Shown: positions 21,065 to 32,851, numbered from the stretch's first letter. The stretch: DNA of 64,000 nt from Profftia sp020342455 (GCF_020342455.1 NZ_CP080506.1:806001-870000); one strand, 5' to 3'. The notes: a model not told the origin generated them from the letters alone. Translations and numbers: made by a program.

Positions 21065-21964
21065 ATGCCATTACTTTATATTTGTAATCTACCAATTTAA
21101 TTTAAAACTTCTAAAGAATTAATAAAAGTTGTCAATCATGTAGATATAATCTAAGTGAAAGTAAAGTACTCAGTTTAGTTGATATATCTGATTCTTGAAA
21201 AATATTAATAGATAAAGTAATTTGCTACGTCACTAAAGATAATTGAAAAGTTATAACTAATTTCTTCTATTTGAATGATATTAATTTATTACGTATTACT
21301 TGAAGATAGCTTCTACATTTAGTATATCATATACATATCTATAATTTTTTAAGAATAAAACCTTGTCTATATTAGTTTGCAACTATTGGACGACAAGTTA
21401 TCCAAAAAATTCCTAGCTGTACTTATAAAGAAAATTCTTTGGTAAAGATTATAATAAAGTAAATGTTGAGACATAGAGTTACTATACTATTTAGGTATTA
21501 AAAATCATAAATATATCATAAGTAGTATACAATATAAAATGTACTAAATAAACATACCAGAAAATTATGGTTCATTACTCTAGTGAATTAAGAATACTTT
21601 CTAAGTACCTATGAACTAATAGATACAATAGTACCTGCTATATAAGCATAAATTTTTCGCTTTCTAGTATATATAAATAAAAATAACAAAATTACTATTT
21701 TACTTATAAGTGATAATCTATGGATTATGATGAATTGGCTAATGATATTAACGTAATTTACTGTGATCAAACAATAGACAGCGTTAATTGTGATAATATA
21801 CCAATTAAGTTACGTAATCCCTATATTTTATCACTGATTAGAATAATCCTTAATTTTAGCTATATACTATAACATAAAAACTGTTTAAATATATTTTTTA
21901 GTATAATAACCTTCACTTAAATATTTATTTATTAGATACCGCGATTAATATAGAGTTCAATAAA
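21065..21964 (+). pseudogene. sapD: sapD pseudogene (ABC ATPase)
   Basis: The start reads MPLLYICNLPI*FKTSKE against MPLLDIRNLTIEFKTGDE of E. coli SapD, with the GAA codon turned into TAA. Downstream, ITILLISDNL matches TTILLISHDL and ANDINVIYCDQTID matches ADKINVLYCGQTVE. The last codons, INIEFN, align with LNMEKE just before the sapF start. The Walker A region is no longer readable. Stops and frameshifts make it clearly dead. Its length is close to the intact 330-codon gene. Confidence 0.9.
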
Positions 21965-22715
21965 ATGCAGTACGTTACTAGAATTCTTTTATCGACAAAA
22001 TATTTAACTATAGTGCTGGATTATTCGTGATCTATAACCAAAATTTTACAGCAGTTTAATTAGTTAGTTTTTATTTACGTAAGAGCTAAACTTTAGGTAA
22101 TTATAGGTGAGAACTGTAAAAAAACTACTCTATTACAAATACTTTTTAGTACAATAGAATCTACTCATGTTGAGAGTATTATTAATAATAAGTAATTACA
22201 TTAGGGAGATTTTTGCTATCGAAGTAAGCTTATACGCATCATTCTATGATATCTATCAACGTAACTCAATCCTGATTAATGGATAGGATATATTTTAGAT
22301 ATGCCATTAAGAATACATAGTAAGTATCACTTCATAAACGTACACTATGTATAAATACAAGATTACATTAAATCAGGTTAAGTTCTTATCATCCTTATTA
22401 TTATTTATATATTTTAATACTTGGATAAATGTAGCGTGTCGTTTTAGCATGCACATTGATTTTACAGCCTTAAGTAATTATAGTAGATGAGGAACTAGAT
22501 ACTTCAGATATGTTTATATGTTTACAAATTATTAATCTAATACTATAATTATAACAAAACATAGTATGACTTATGTATGTTATTTAGCATTTAAGTATAA
22601 TAAACATAGCAGGATAAGTTAATAGTCATGTATGATGAAGAAGTGGTTGAATATAGTATTACTAATAAGATTTGATAATTTTTGGTACATTACCAAACTA
22701 AATAACGAATTAACA
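21965..22715 (+). pseudogene. sapF: sapF pseudogene (ABC ATPase)
   Basis: Walker A remains as VIIGENCKKTTLLQIL (22097-22144) against AIIGENGSGKSTLAKML, with the essential GSGKS ruined. LH*GDFCYRSKLIR matches LHFGDYSFRSQRIR. The segment 22441-22548 reads VLACTLILQP*VIIVDEELD, matching GLARALILRPKVIIADEALA, so the signature and Walker B regions are traceable. The end, DKLIVMYDEEVVEY, matches DQVLVMHQGEVVER. Changes are mostly C-to-T and G-to-A. fabI follows 329 nt later, the ancestral sapF-fabI order. Confidence 0.92.
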
Positions 22716-22720
22716 GTAAT

Positions 22721-22752
22721 CATATTAGTATACGTAGTATTATACTAATATG
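22721..22752. other. 11-bp stem-loop just after sapF
   Basis: Arms CATATTAGTAT and ATACTAATATG enclose a 10-nt loop immediately after the end of the sapF remnant. It may be part of the former sap operon terminator. There is no clear T-run after it. Confidence 0.35.
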
Positions 22753-22780
22753 TGAAGTATAATAATACACTTGGGATATT

Positions 22781-22806
22781 TGAATAGATAAGATCTTATC
22801 TATTCA
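22781..22806. other. 26-nt perfect palindrome upstream of fabI
   Basis: The half-site TGAATAGATAAGA is followed directly by its complement, centred on GATC, about 240 nt before the fabI start. As a hairpin it would have an 11-bp stem and a 4-nt loop. It could be the sap terminator, a protein-binding site, or chance. Confidence 0.6.
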
Positions 22807-23044
22807 TCTAACTATAATATTAAAATATTAAGTAATAAATAATTTATAATATAATATTTAAATTTATTATTTACTTAATAATAAATCCATTTAATAACAA
22901 TTATTATGTCATATTTTATCAGTCTGTTTTTACTTATTTAAGTAATTAATGTTTATTAAATTTAATCAACATTCCTTAGTGTTATCATAAGGATATTAAA
23001 TAATTTATAAACTCTGAATATAGAATAACAAGGATATTACTTTT

Positions 23045-23830
23045 ATGGGTTTTCTTACCGGTAAGCGAATTCTAATAACTGGTATAGCCAGCAAACTATC
23101 CATTGCCTATGGTATAGCTAAAGCAATGCACCGAGAACAAGCTGAGCTTGCTTTTACATATCAAAATAGTAAACTTAAGTCTAGAGTAGAGAAATATGCA
23201 GTTAAGTTAGATTCTGATATAGTTCTATTATGTGATGTATCAACAGATAAAAGTATTGATACAATGTTTATGGAATTAAAGAAATTTTGGCCACAATTTG
23301 ATGGTTTTGTACATTCAATAGGTTTTGCACCAGGCGATCAACTACAGGGTGATTATGTAAATGTAGTTACTCGTAATGGTTTTCATATTACTCATGATAT
23401 TAGCTCTTATAGTTTTGTTGCTATGGCTAAATCTTGTCGTGCTATGCTTAATACAAACTCTAGTCTACTAACTTTATCTTATCTAGGTGCAGAGCGTGCT
23501 ATACGTAATTATAACGTTATGGGCCTCGCTAAAGCTTCTTTGGAGGCTAATGTACGATATATGGCAAACTCTATGGGGTCTGAGGGTATACGTGTAAATG
23601 GTATTTCTGCTGGTCCAATACGCACTCTAGCTGCATCTGGAATTAAAGATTTTAGAAAAATGTTAGCATACTGTGAGGCAGTTACTCCAATTCGTCGCAC
23701 GGTAACCATTGAAGATGTAGGAAACGCCGCAGCATTCTTGTGTTCTTCATTAGCTAGTGGTATATCGGGTGAGATATTGCATGTTGATGGAGGTTTTAAT
23801 ATTGCTGCTATGAATGAACTAGAACTATAA
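23045..23830 (+). CDS. fabI: Enoyl-[acyl-carrier-protein] reductase (NADH)
   Basis: This 261-residue short-chain dehydrogenase relative performs the last reduction in each fatty-acid elongation cycle (E. coli 262). The N-terminus MGFLTGKRILITGIASKLSIAYG contains the NADH-binding region. Tyr146, the catalytic Tyr156 and Lys163 (Y-x6-K in NYNVMGLAK) all fall at the E. coli positions. The terminus ILHVDGGFNIAAMNELEL is the family C-terminus. It stands in its ancestral place downstream of the sap operon, now dead, so it must use its own promoter. An AAGGA lies about 10 nt before the ATG. Some active-site neighbours differ (for example LSYLGAERAIRNYN). Confidence 0.97.
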   Translation: MGFLTGKRILITGIASKLSIAYGIAKAMHREQAELAFTYQNSKLKSRVEKYAVKLDSDIVLLCDVSTDKSIDTMFMELKKFWPQFDGFVHSIGFAPGDQLQGDYVNVVTRNGFHITHDISSYSFVAMAKSCRAMLNTNSSLLTLSYLGAERAIRNYNVMGLAKASLEANVRYMANSMGSEGIRVNGISAGPIRTLAASGIKDFRKMLAYCEAVTPIRRTVTIEDVGNAAAFLCSSLASGISGEILHVDGGFNIAAMNELEL

Positions 23831-25469
23831 CTAGATTAGTTTTTATTTAATTTTTAAAAAATTTACTGCTATCATTAATATGATAATAAATCATTATACG
23901 ATATTTTATCTTTTATAAATTATATAATCCTCGTGTCATTTGTATATTACAAATAATATAATATAGATATTATAGTCAAGGTATATTTTTATATAAAATA
24001 ATTCACGTATTTACTACTACTTATATTTTGATATATTACTTTGTTTTTTATTAACTAATTAATAATTTTTAATTGTATTAGTATAATGTTTTAATATTTA
24101 TTTTAATAGTTTTAATTTTTTATTTAGTTATTACATATATAGTATATTACTATGTTATTATAAACAAATAATATTTAATATTATTTTAAACATTATAAAT
24201 AACAGTTTTTTATTTCTTTATTTTTATTTAAATAAACCTACTTAGGTTAAGTTATATTATAACTTTATATAAGCAATAATACCACTGTACTATAAATTAA
24301 TATAAATAATTTTATGTACTATAATATATTAGTAAAATATAACCGATCACTTTCATGTATATAATTTCATCTACATATGTATTTTAACTTTATACCTAGA
24401 ATATAGTAATAAACTATCATTTTAAAATACAAGTAGGTACTGTACTAATACAGTACCACACTAAAAGATTAAGTATAATCTATAAATATAATTGGATTAT
24501 ATCACTTTTAAATAAAAATAAAATTATGCAAAATACACATTGTGTATATATAATTTATAATTATCCTATAAATTATAATACTTTAGTATAATTAATACTA
24601 TTGTTAGCAATTATTTTTATAATCATAAAAGGATATAAGATTAAATAATCTTTATAATTTGATATTAAATTAATATTTATTTAGTTAAATTTATCCAATA
24701 AAATAAATTAAATTGCTAATATTCTTTAAATAGTTGTAAAATATCTTATTTTAATCTGTGTAAAAATTATATCGTTTATTTTTGATAAAATATACAAATT
24801 ATTTAAGTTAAGTTACGAATAATAACGCTGTATATCAGTACACAGATATTTTATATTTAGAAGAAATATAATATTATTTTTATAATTTTATTATTTAATA
24901 GAAATAACTTAATATTTTTTTATTCAGTAATACTAATAGATTTTATTATTAATATAAACATTAAATGTATTAATTTAATAAAAAATACATTTAATACTTA
25001 AACTATTATCTTTACTCAACTATAGGTAATCTGTTATACTTAGAGTAATATTAATATTACGTCATATCTACTGTAGTAAAAATTCTTAATGGTATATAAC
25101 TCAGAAAATACATAACATATATTGTATATAATAAATAATTGATTTTAAATATTAAAACAAGATTATATTTATGTATCTGCAATATTAGCTTATACTTTTA
25201 TCTAAAAACTACTTTATAATAAAGTTATAATAATTATAATTAAATAATTATATTCATTATTATTTATTTTAATAAGCAAAAAATTGAGTTAAATATTTAA
25301 TTAATAATAACTACCAAAGTGATATACATAATTATAAAATCCTAATATATCTTAATTTTTTTAATAAAGCATACCCTGTTTATTACAAACAAGATATCTA
25401 ATAAATAGCTATAATAATAATGCTAATTTATATATAATTATGGCTGAATCCTTTATTAAAATGCTATGT
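23831..25469. other. Gene-free spacer between fabI and rnhA
   Basis: rnb follows fabI in E. coli, and dnaQ is divergent from rnhA there. Neither a frame nor a remnant of either is recognisable here. The sequence is extreme A/T throughout. Confidence 0.55.
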
Positions 25470-25937
25470 ATGCTAAAAGAAGTTGATATTTTTACCGACG
25501 GTTCTTGCTTAGGAAATCCAGGACCAGGTGGATATGGTGCTATTTTGCACTATGAACAATATGAAAAAACAATAAGCGCTGGGTACTACATTACGACTAA
25601 CAACCGCATGGAGTTAATGGCAGCTATTGTGGCACTAGAAATATTAAAAAATCCATGCTCAGTTATATTGTATAGTGATAGTCAATATGTCCGTAAAGGA
25701 ATAACTCAGTGGATACATAATTGGAAAAAGAGCAGATGGCAAACAACAAATAAAAAATCTGTTAAAAATATAGATTTATGGCAACGACTTGATCTAGTAA
25801 TCCAAAAACATAATATTGAGTGGATATGGATTAAGGGCCATGCTAATTGTGTTAATAACGAACGATGTGATGCTTTAGCTAGAAATGCAGCTAGTCTTCC
25901 AAACAAGGAGGATACAGGTTATAAACAAATAAAATAA
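25470..25937 (+). CDS. rnhA: Ribonuclease HI
   Basis: This 155-residue endonuclease cuts RNA in RNA-DNA hybrids, removing primers and R-loops. The catalytic carboxylates D10 (FTDGS), E48 (NNRMELMAA), D70 (YSDSQYV) and D134 (NERCDALA) are present, as are QWIHNWKK and WIKGHA. The open frame continues 10 codons upstream, but the start giving MLKEVDIFTDGS matches E. coli MLKQVEIFTDGS, so position 25470 is chosen. No clear Shine-Dalgarno site is seen. The order rnhA then gloB is ancestral, and yafS between them is gone. Confidence 0.95.
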   Translation: MLKEVDIFTDGSCLGNPGPGGYGAILHYEQYEKTISAGYYITTNNRMELMAAIVALEILKNPCSVILYSDSQYVRKGITQWIHNWKKSRWQTTNKKSVKNIDLWQRLDLVIQKHNIEWIWIKGHANCVNNERCDALARNAASLPNKEDTGYKQIK

Positions 25938-27198
25938 TATTTACTTAAAGTAAGTATATAAATAATAATCAATAAAAATATTTAAACTATAATACAACAT
26001 TCATTTAAGTATAAAAACATCAAGATTGTCTAGTTAACTACAAGGTAGTATAAACTTTATTAAATATTTAACATTCAATATTTTTAAGTAAATTTTCTCT
26101 GAATAACATATATCAGAGATATAATACCTTATCTTGATTAAGATCAAATGAGTTTACTCTAATAATTTTAAATATAAAAATTTAAATATTTTATGCTATG
26201 ATTTATTAAACTTTACCCTAAAATCCTTAAAATTATATTTATAATAACATATAAAATATATATAAAAAATATTTATATATATTTTATATGAACTTACAAA
26301 TAAATTAATATTAAGATATTAATCTTATTACTACTTAGATATTAATCTAAATACAATATATATAATATATATACATATCATTGTATATAATTGTCTTTAG
26401 AAGAATAATATAACAAATTTCTTCATTATATTTATATGTAAAGTTTACTAAAATCTCTAGTTAAATAATTATTTTATTGATTGATTATTAATCAGTTAAT
26501 GACACAATTTTAGGCAAAATCATAATTATTTTAAAACTATAATAATTTCTAGAAATACTAAAATTAATAAATATTTATTAATTGTGGCTGTATTTCTAGA
26601 GTAAACAAAAAGAATTTTAAAATAATTTTTTTCTAATGTATAAAACTAAAAATGCAAAAATATTTAATATATAATAAGATTATATATATTTTCAATAAAA
26701 TTGATATTGTAATTAAATACAATAATTCAGGATAATTTATAGTATTAAATGTAGTTCAGTATCATAAAAATTACTACATAACTATCATTAGTAATACACT
26801 AGATATAAATCTACTTATATAATAAGAAACAATAATACAAATAAAGTATATGTAAAGCCAATATACGTTAACAGACTATATATGAAAAGTTAAAATAAAA
26901 AAATAAGTTATAACATATATATTATTATATTACCTGCACTTAATGATTATTATAATAATGATCTAAGATATATAATAAATTTGATAAAATAGTAACTAAG
27001 CAATTTTAATATTTTATAAAATTAATAAAAATATTAAAATATAACAAAGAAATATATTATTTTAAGAGTACAAAATAATGTTAATAGCCCAGATATCATC
27101 TCCTAAACTGTTATACAAGAAAAAATATTTTATATATAATTAATTATATCTTAAAATATTTTCTATATAAGAGATGACTCAATTAGGAATTATAAGTA
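25938..27198. other. Gene-free spacer between rnhA and gloB
   Basis: yafS lies here in E. coli. No frame or remnant is identifiable. It is A/T-rich with stops in all frames. Confidence 0.6.
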
Positions 27199-27954
27199 AT
27201 GCATCTTATTAGTATTCCCGTTATGCAAGATAACTATATTTGGATACTTTCCTCTCCTCATAAAGAAAGCATTATTATAGATCCGGGAGTTAGTTTGCCA
27301 GTTTTACAATACTTAAAAAAAAATCTACTGACTCCTAAAGCCATACTATTAACACACCATCATAATGATCATGTAGGGGGGGTAAGTAATATTTTAAAGT
27401 ATTATCCTTGTCTTCCGGTTTATGGACCAATAGAAACTATTAATAAAGGTTGCACTCAACCAATTATAGGTTATAATAAAATAACTTTATTAGGTATAAT
27501 TTTTAGCATTCTATATATACCAGGACATACCCTTGGACATATTGCCTATTACAGTAATCCATATTTATTTTGTGGGGATACATTATTTTCCGCTGGTTGT
27601 GGAAGAGTTTTTGAGGGTACAACAAAACAAATGTATTATTCTTTACAATTAATAAATCAACTTCCTAATGAAACATTAGTTTGCTGTTCTCATGAGTATA
27701 CCGAATCAAATCTTAAATTTGCTAAATATGTTTTATCCAATAATCAAGATATTCAATCATACCAGAAAAAAGTAAAAAAATTAAGATTAAACAATCAACC
27801 TAGTGTACCTTCCTTACTTAGAATAGAAAAAATAATTAATCCTTTTTTGCGTTGTTATGATGATAATTTAGTATTAAATACTACATTAGAGAAAAAACCA
27901 GAAGAACTTTGGAAAGTTTTTTCTCTCTTACGAAAAATGAAAGATCAATTTTAA
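27199..27954 (+). CDS. gloB: Hydroxyacylglutathione hydrolase (glyoxalase II)
   Basis: This 251-residue metallo-beta-lactamase-fold enzyme hydrolyses S-lactoylglutathione to lactate and glutathione, completing methylglyoxal detoxification. The binuclear metal motif THHHNDH (residues 52-58) is intact. Further ligands appear in PGHTLGH, FCGDTLFSAGCGR and CSHEYTESN. Length equals E. coli GloB (251). The start MHLISIPVMQDNYIW is family-typical, with AGGA about 14 nt upstream. The glyoxalase I partner gloA is not in the window. Confidence 0.95.
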   Translation: MHLISIPVMQDNYIWILSSPHKESIIIDPGVSLPVLQYLKKNLLTPKAILLTHHHNDHVGGVSNILKYYPCLPVYGPIETINKGCTQPIIGYNKITLLGIIFSILYIPGHTLGHIAYYSNPYLFCGDTLFSAGCGRVFEGTTKQMYYSLQLINQLPNETLVCCSHEYTESNLKFAKYVLSNNQDIQSYQKKVKKLRLNNQPSVPSLLRIEKIINPFLRCYDDNLVLNTTLEKKPEELWKVFSLLRKMKDQF

Positions 27955-28277
27955 TTTTTTAGGTTAATATTAGATTATTTCTAATATATATATAAAATAT
28001 ATGCTTTAGTACTTATTTGGGTAAATAATATTTTTATAAGTATAATAGAAAATATAGTATTTCTAAGTAATCTACATAATCACATCTTTAATATGTAGTC
28101 TTTAAAATATTAAAAATAATCTTTCCAAGACAGAATAATACTTATTTGCAGGAGTCTATCTAATAAAACATTAATAGTCATGATTTATCACTGTTATATA
28201 ATAAAATGTTAAGTTACTTAGCTATTATTTATAATTTTTATTAAAATAATCGAAAAATTCAATATTAACTATTTTCT
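27955..28277. other. Spacer between gloB and xthA
   Basis: A gap of about 320 nt with no gene, remnant or clear signal. Confidence 0.6.
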
Positions 28278-29087
28278 ATGAAAATTATCTCCTTTAATAT
28301 TAATGGTATACGTGCTCATATACATCAACTCAAAGCTATTATAGTTAAATATTATCCTGATATCATTGGTTTACAGGAAACTAAAGTTCAAGATCATGTA
28401 TTCCCTTTAACATCTTTAGAAAATTTGGGGTATCAAATATTTTATCATGGTCAAAAAAGCCATTACGGTGTAGCTTTATTAACTAAACAGCAGCCATTAG
28501 CTATACGAAAAGGTTTTCCGTATGATGATAAAAATGCTCAATGCCGTATTATTATGGCTGATATTACGACATCTACTGGAATGCTAACTATTATCAATGG
28601 ATATTTCCCACAAGGAGAAAATCGTAATCATATAATTAAATTTCCAGCAAAAAGAAAATTTTATCAAGATCTCCAAAACTATCTAGAAGCAGATCAAAAT
28701 CCAGAAAAACAGGTAATTGTTATGGGGGATTTAAATATTAGTCCTACTGATAACGATATCGGTATAGGTGAATATAGTCGAAAACGCTGGTTAAAAACTG
28801 GTAAATGTTCATTCTTACCTGAAGAACGTCAGTGGATAAATTGCCTAAAAAACTGGGGTCTTATTGATACTTACAGACAAATACATCCAGAATGTAACGA
28901 TCATTTTTCATGGTTTCATTATCGTTCAAAAAAATTAGGTAAAAACCTTGGGTTGCGTGTAGACTTAATATTAGCCAGCCAAAAATTAGCTAATTACTGC
29001 ATTGATGCAGGTATAGATTATGAAATAAATAATATGGAGAAATCATCTGATCATGCACCTATATGGGCTAAATTTGAACTAATATAA
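28278..29087 (+). CDS. xthA: Exodeoxyribonuclease III (AP endonuclease)
   Basis: This 269-residue Mg-dependent enzyme cuts at abasic sites and removes 3'-blocking groups in base-excision repair. Active-site residues match E. coli ExoIII: N7 (SFNINGIRA), E34 (LQETK), the VMGDLNISPTD block, LRVDLILAS, and D258-H259 in SSDHAPIW. Length is one residue longer than E. coli (268). It is a stand-alone gene with no nearby partner. Retention of AP-site repair fits the strong C-to-T pressure seen in the neighbouring pseudogenes. Confidence 0.97.
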   Translation: MKIISFNINGIRAHIHQLKAIIVKYYPDIIGLQETKVQDHVFPLTSLENLGYQIFYHGQKSHYGVALLTKQQPLAIRKGFPYDDKNAQCRIIMADITTSTGMLTIINGYFPQGENRNHIIKFPAKRKFYQDLQNYLEADQNPEKQVIVMGDLNISPTDNDIGIGEYSRKRWLKTGKCSFLPEERQWINCLKNWGLIDTYRQIHPECNDHFSWFHYRSKKLGKNLGLRVDLILASQKLANYCIDAGIDYEINNMEKSSDHAPIWAKFELI

Positions 29088-31392
29088 TAAGATTATATTA
29101 TCTATTGTGTATAATCTATATAAGTTATTATTTTTAATATTGTATTTTTAAATATCTAGATATTTTGTAAAAATCAAATATACAATAGATTAATTTTATT
29201 AAAAACTTAACAATAAAAACCACTCAATTAATACATATATAAAAATATTTCTTATATAAAAATACCGAATTATTTGAATAAAATTAGCATATTTATTAAT
29301 CTAATTTTAAGTTTTTTAAAAAAAGTATATATTAAAATAATAATATTACAGTTAAAAGAATCTATAATATCAAAAAAATATATTTAATTATTTATATAAT
29401 CATAATAGTATAGAATTGATTAAAATAAATAATTACAGAAAATTCTATAATTATTTAAATATTTATAAAAAGATATCAATAACAATATTGATAGATATAA
29501 TAAAAAAAATTATTTACCAATAAGTAAAATAGAAGTATTTTTATATATAACTTAGATGTTGATCAATTATTTAAACTTTAATAATTGATCAGAATAGTTA
29601 AATACGATTTTAATAAAAGATCAAACTCATTACTAATTATGCATTTTTAATACTGAACTATCTATAGGTATATTCATACTTATAATATATAACTAGTATA
29701 AAAATAACTAATGATATAAATCATTACCTAAATATTTTAGCTATATAATTATTAATTAAGTGAGTTATAATATTATCTACAGAGAGTATACAAAATAAAT
29801 TTATACTAGTATTCTATATTTTAGATTCATAACACTAAAGATATCTAAATTATATTCTATACTATTTTTAGTGTTAAAATAATATCAAAAGTTAATAATA
29901 AGATAGTTATTATGAATAAATAAACTTTATAAGTTTATTAGCAATTGTACTAATAATATCTATGATGATAGAAGATCATATCTTTAGATTATTCATGTAG
30001 CGTCATCAAAAAATAATTCTATTATAGAATATAAGTTATAATTAAAAGTAATGACCTGTAAAAAATATTCAGTATAAACTATCTAAATAAACTTTTAATA
30101 TATAAAATATTTAATAAGACTATAATGCTGTAAAATTAAAGATAATTTATCGTAAAAATCTTTTCTATTGAAATACATTAAATTCCATTTAATTTTAATA
30201 TTTAAAAGGTATTAAAAATTTAATTACACTTGTAAGTAGATAATTCTGATTATTGACGTTTTTTCATGAGATATAGTTTATAACTATTTTAAGAAAAAAT
30301 ATATTTTTATTAAAAGGTAAATTTATTTATATAATATTAATTATATTTAATATTCATTTTAAAATTTAGTATAAATATATAAACTATACACTGAATTAAT
30401 ATATTTACTTCTTTTACTTTTATATTTTTCTATAAAAATGTATATTTACCTTTATAATTATATATATTTCTCTATTTATTTAAAATTATCTAAATAAAAA
30501 ACAGAATAAAACTTTTTTAAAATATTTTTGCAACTAAAAATTAATATTAATGAGTAAATGATATGATGAATAATAATTCATTATAAAAAAGCAATAAATA
30601 TATATAAAGTGTTTATTTATGTCTATAACATTTTAATTAAATAATATCAATGATTATATTATCTTAAATAAATTCTATAAGAATTTGTTATAAAATATAA
30701 AGAGATACAAATTAATTATATTTATCTCCATGTATATTATGCATAACTACAAGTTATATAGCAAAAACAAATAATATATAATATATTACTACAATATATA
30801 AATATAAAATCATAGTACATGTAATATAATATATTAAGATAAACAAGATAATTTTTTTGTATTAATAAATTAATCTTATATTTTTAAAAACAATCAAAAT
30901 AAATATAATAATAAATTATTATTTTATTTAATTGATATATGCATAATTTTATACAGTACAATACTAATAAGTTTAATAAAATTATTTAATATCATAATAT
31001 GATTGCATACTAAATATTTTTAAAGATAAATAATGCATTACAGCAATAGGATATTATATTAAAATTTTATTTTAATATAATAAAAACTTATAAAATAATA
31101 AATTAAGATATACTGTATAAATACAATATCTATAGATAAAAATCTATAAAGGCGAAGATAATACTATATTGAATAACGCTACGTAATTTATAAATAACAT
31201 TTTAAATGTATACTAAATATTACTAAAGATTATATAATCTTATAATATACCGAGATAAAGTGATATTTAGATTTTATTACAATAAATAATATACTAAACT
31301 TTTATATTATCTTAATTTTTAAAATTAAGATAATATAAGCTAAAAGCACCTATGTATTGTTACAGAATTAAAAATAAATGAATATTATTAGA
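29088..31392. other. Gene-free spacer of 2.3 kb between xthA and fabA
   Basis: No gene or recognisable remnant. It contains a perfect 12-bp stem-loop at 29560-29591. In E. coli fabA is flanked by ycbZ, and no trace of it was recognised. Confidence 0.6.
29560..29591. other. Perfect 12-bp stem-loop
   Basis: Arms TGATCAATTATT and AATAATTGATCA enclose an 8-nt loop in the xthA-fabA spacer. A few such stems are expected by chance in DNA this A/T-rich, so function is doubtful. Confidence 0.35.
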
Positions 31393-31914
31393 TTAAAATG
31401 CGCTAGTATCTTTAAATAATCCCACTTTAAGGTCCGTTGCATGATATATAACCTTTCTATCAACTAAAACCTCACCATCAGCCATTCCCATAATCAACCT
31501 CCTGTTAATTATACGTTTAAAGTGAATACGATAAGTTACTTCCTTATCAGTAGGAAGTATCTGTCCGGTTAATTTGACTTCACCTACACCTAATGCCCTC
31601 CCCTTACCTTCACCTCCGAGCCAGCCAAGATAAAATCCAACTAGTTGCCACATAGCATCTAAACCTAAACATCCAGGCATAACTGGATCACCAATAAAAT
31701 GACATCCAAAGAACCATAAATTAGGATGTATATCTAACTCAGCTTCTACATAGCCTTTGTTATAGTAACCTCCATATTCAGACATTTTTAAAACACGGTT
31801 CATCATTAGCATATTGCCTGATGGCAATGGTGGACCACCAATACCAAATAATTCACCGCGTCCACAAGATTCAAGGTCTTCTTGAGTATAAAAGTCGCGT
31901 TTATTTACCATCAT
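31393..31914 (-). CDS. fabA: 3-hydroxydecanoyl-ACP dehydratase/isomerase
   Basis: This 173-residue hot-dog enzyme dehydrates beta-hydroxyacyl-ACP and isomerises the C10 intermediate, opening the unsaturated fatty-acid branch. The catalytic His lies in FFGCHFIGDPVMPGCLGLDAMWQ (H72, with the partner Asp in LGLDAMWQ, D86). Long stretches such as LVGFYLGWLGGEGKGRALG are unchanged from E. coli. Two adjacent ATGs (31914 and 31911) are possible. An AAGGA 8 nt from the first favours it, while E. coli homology favours the second. A 27-nt palindrome sits about 48 nt upstream. Confidence 0.97.
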   Translation of the reverse strand: MMVNKRDFYTQEDLESCGRGELFGIGGPPLPSGNMLMMNRVLKMSEYGGYYNKGYVEAELDIHPNLWFFGCHFIGDPVMPGCLGLDAMWQLVGFYLGWLGGEGKGRALGVGEVKLTGQILPTDKEVTYRIHFKRIINRRLIMGMADGEVLVDRKVIYHATDLKVGLFKDTSAF

Positions 31915-31961
31915 TGTTATCGTCCTTATTTAAGGGAAGCTTATATTTTAGCTAGCTAGCT

Positions 31962-31988
31962 TAACTTATACTTATTAAGTATAAGTTA
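31962..31988. promoter_or_regulatory. 27-nt palindrome upstream of fabA
   Basis: The 13-nt half TAACTTATACTTA and its exact complement flank a single T, centred about 61 nt before the fabA start. It therefore overlaps the likely promoter. It does not resemble FadR or FabR sites as I know them. It may be an operator, a hairpin in the 5' leader, or chance. Confidence 0.4.
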
Positions 31989-32851
31989 GATATGTTTAAA
32001 TCATTTTAACTAACGTAGTTACTCAAGTATAACTAAAATTATAAAAACTAAATAAACACATATAAAATATACAAAAAATAAATAAAATATTAATTGCTAT
32101 ATAACAATGCATTATTTTTAACCTATATTCTACAATTACAATACAATATACTGATTTAGAAAATATTAGCAAATTTAGTATACAAGTTTATTACATTATT
32201 TTTTACCTTAATGATATATAAAAAATGTTTATCACCTTTAATTAAATGCTATATATTATTAATTAATAGTATATTAAAACTTTGTAATAAGTTTTTATTA
32301 TTTTTTAAATGATGACTAATTATTAAAAATAATAATATAATTATTTATCAAATCCTATTTATATTTATATATCAAAATAGCATTACTTGTAATAAGTAGT
32401 ATAGTTTTAGTATCTCTTAGTTTTTGATGTTATTACTACCTATAGGGTAATCTCTCCATAATTATTAGATATAAAATTTAAAATGCATTAACTAGATATA
32501 TAAAATATTTTATTAATTATGTATATTAAGCATTTTTTCCTAAACTTTCTATTACATGCAAGTAGAAAGTAAAAGGAGTGAATAACTAACCTATTAATAT
32601 ATCTACAATAATACTATCTATAGATAGATATCTTTACTATAATATTGAAAAACTTACTCTTTAAGGGGAGTAAATTTAAAAAAAATTACACTTAATTGTA
32701 AGGTATTACATTACCCTAAAATTCATTTTAATTATAAATTATAGTTGTCTTCATAGTAATTAGACAATAACTATAATTTTGTTATTTTATAATAAAATTA
32801 GATTATAAGCCAAAAAATAAAAGCTACAAATATTACTGTATATAATCAAAG

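Larger units (their letters stand above)
22716..23044. other. Spacer between the sapF pseudogene and fabI
   Basis: This stretch must contain the fabI promoter. It holds an 11-bp stem-loop (22721-22752) and a 26-nt perfect palindrome (22781-22806). No coding remnant is seen beyond the sapF end. Confidence 0.55.

Noticed and set aside
23831..25469. Search for dnaQ (divergent from rnhA) and rnb (after fabI) remnants
   Set aside because: No stretch gave a run of matching residues in any frame; I cannot claim a pseudogene.
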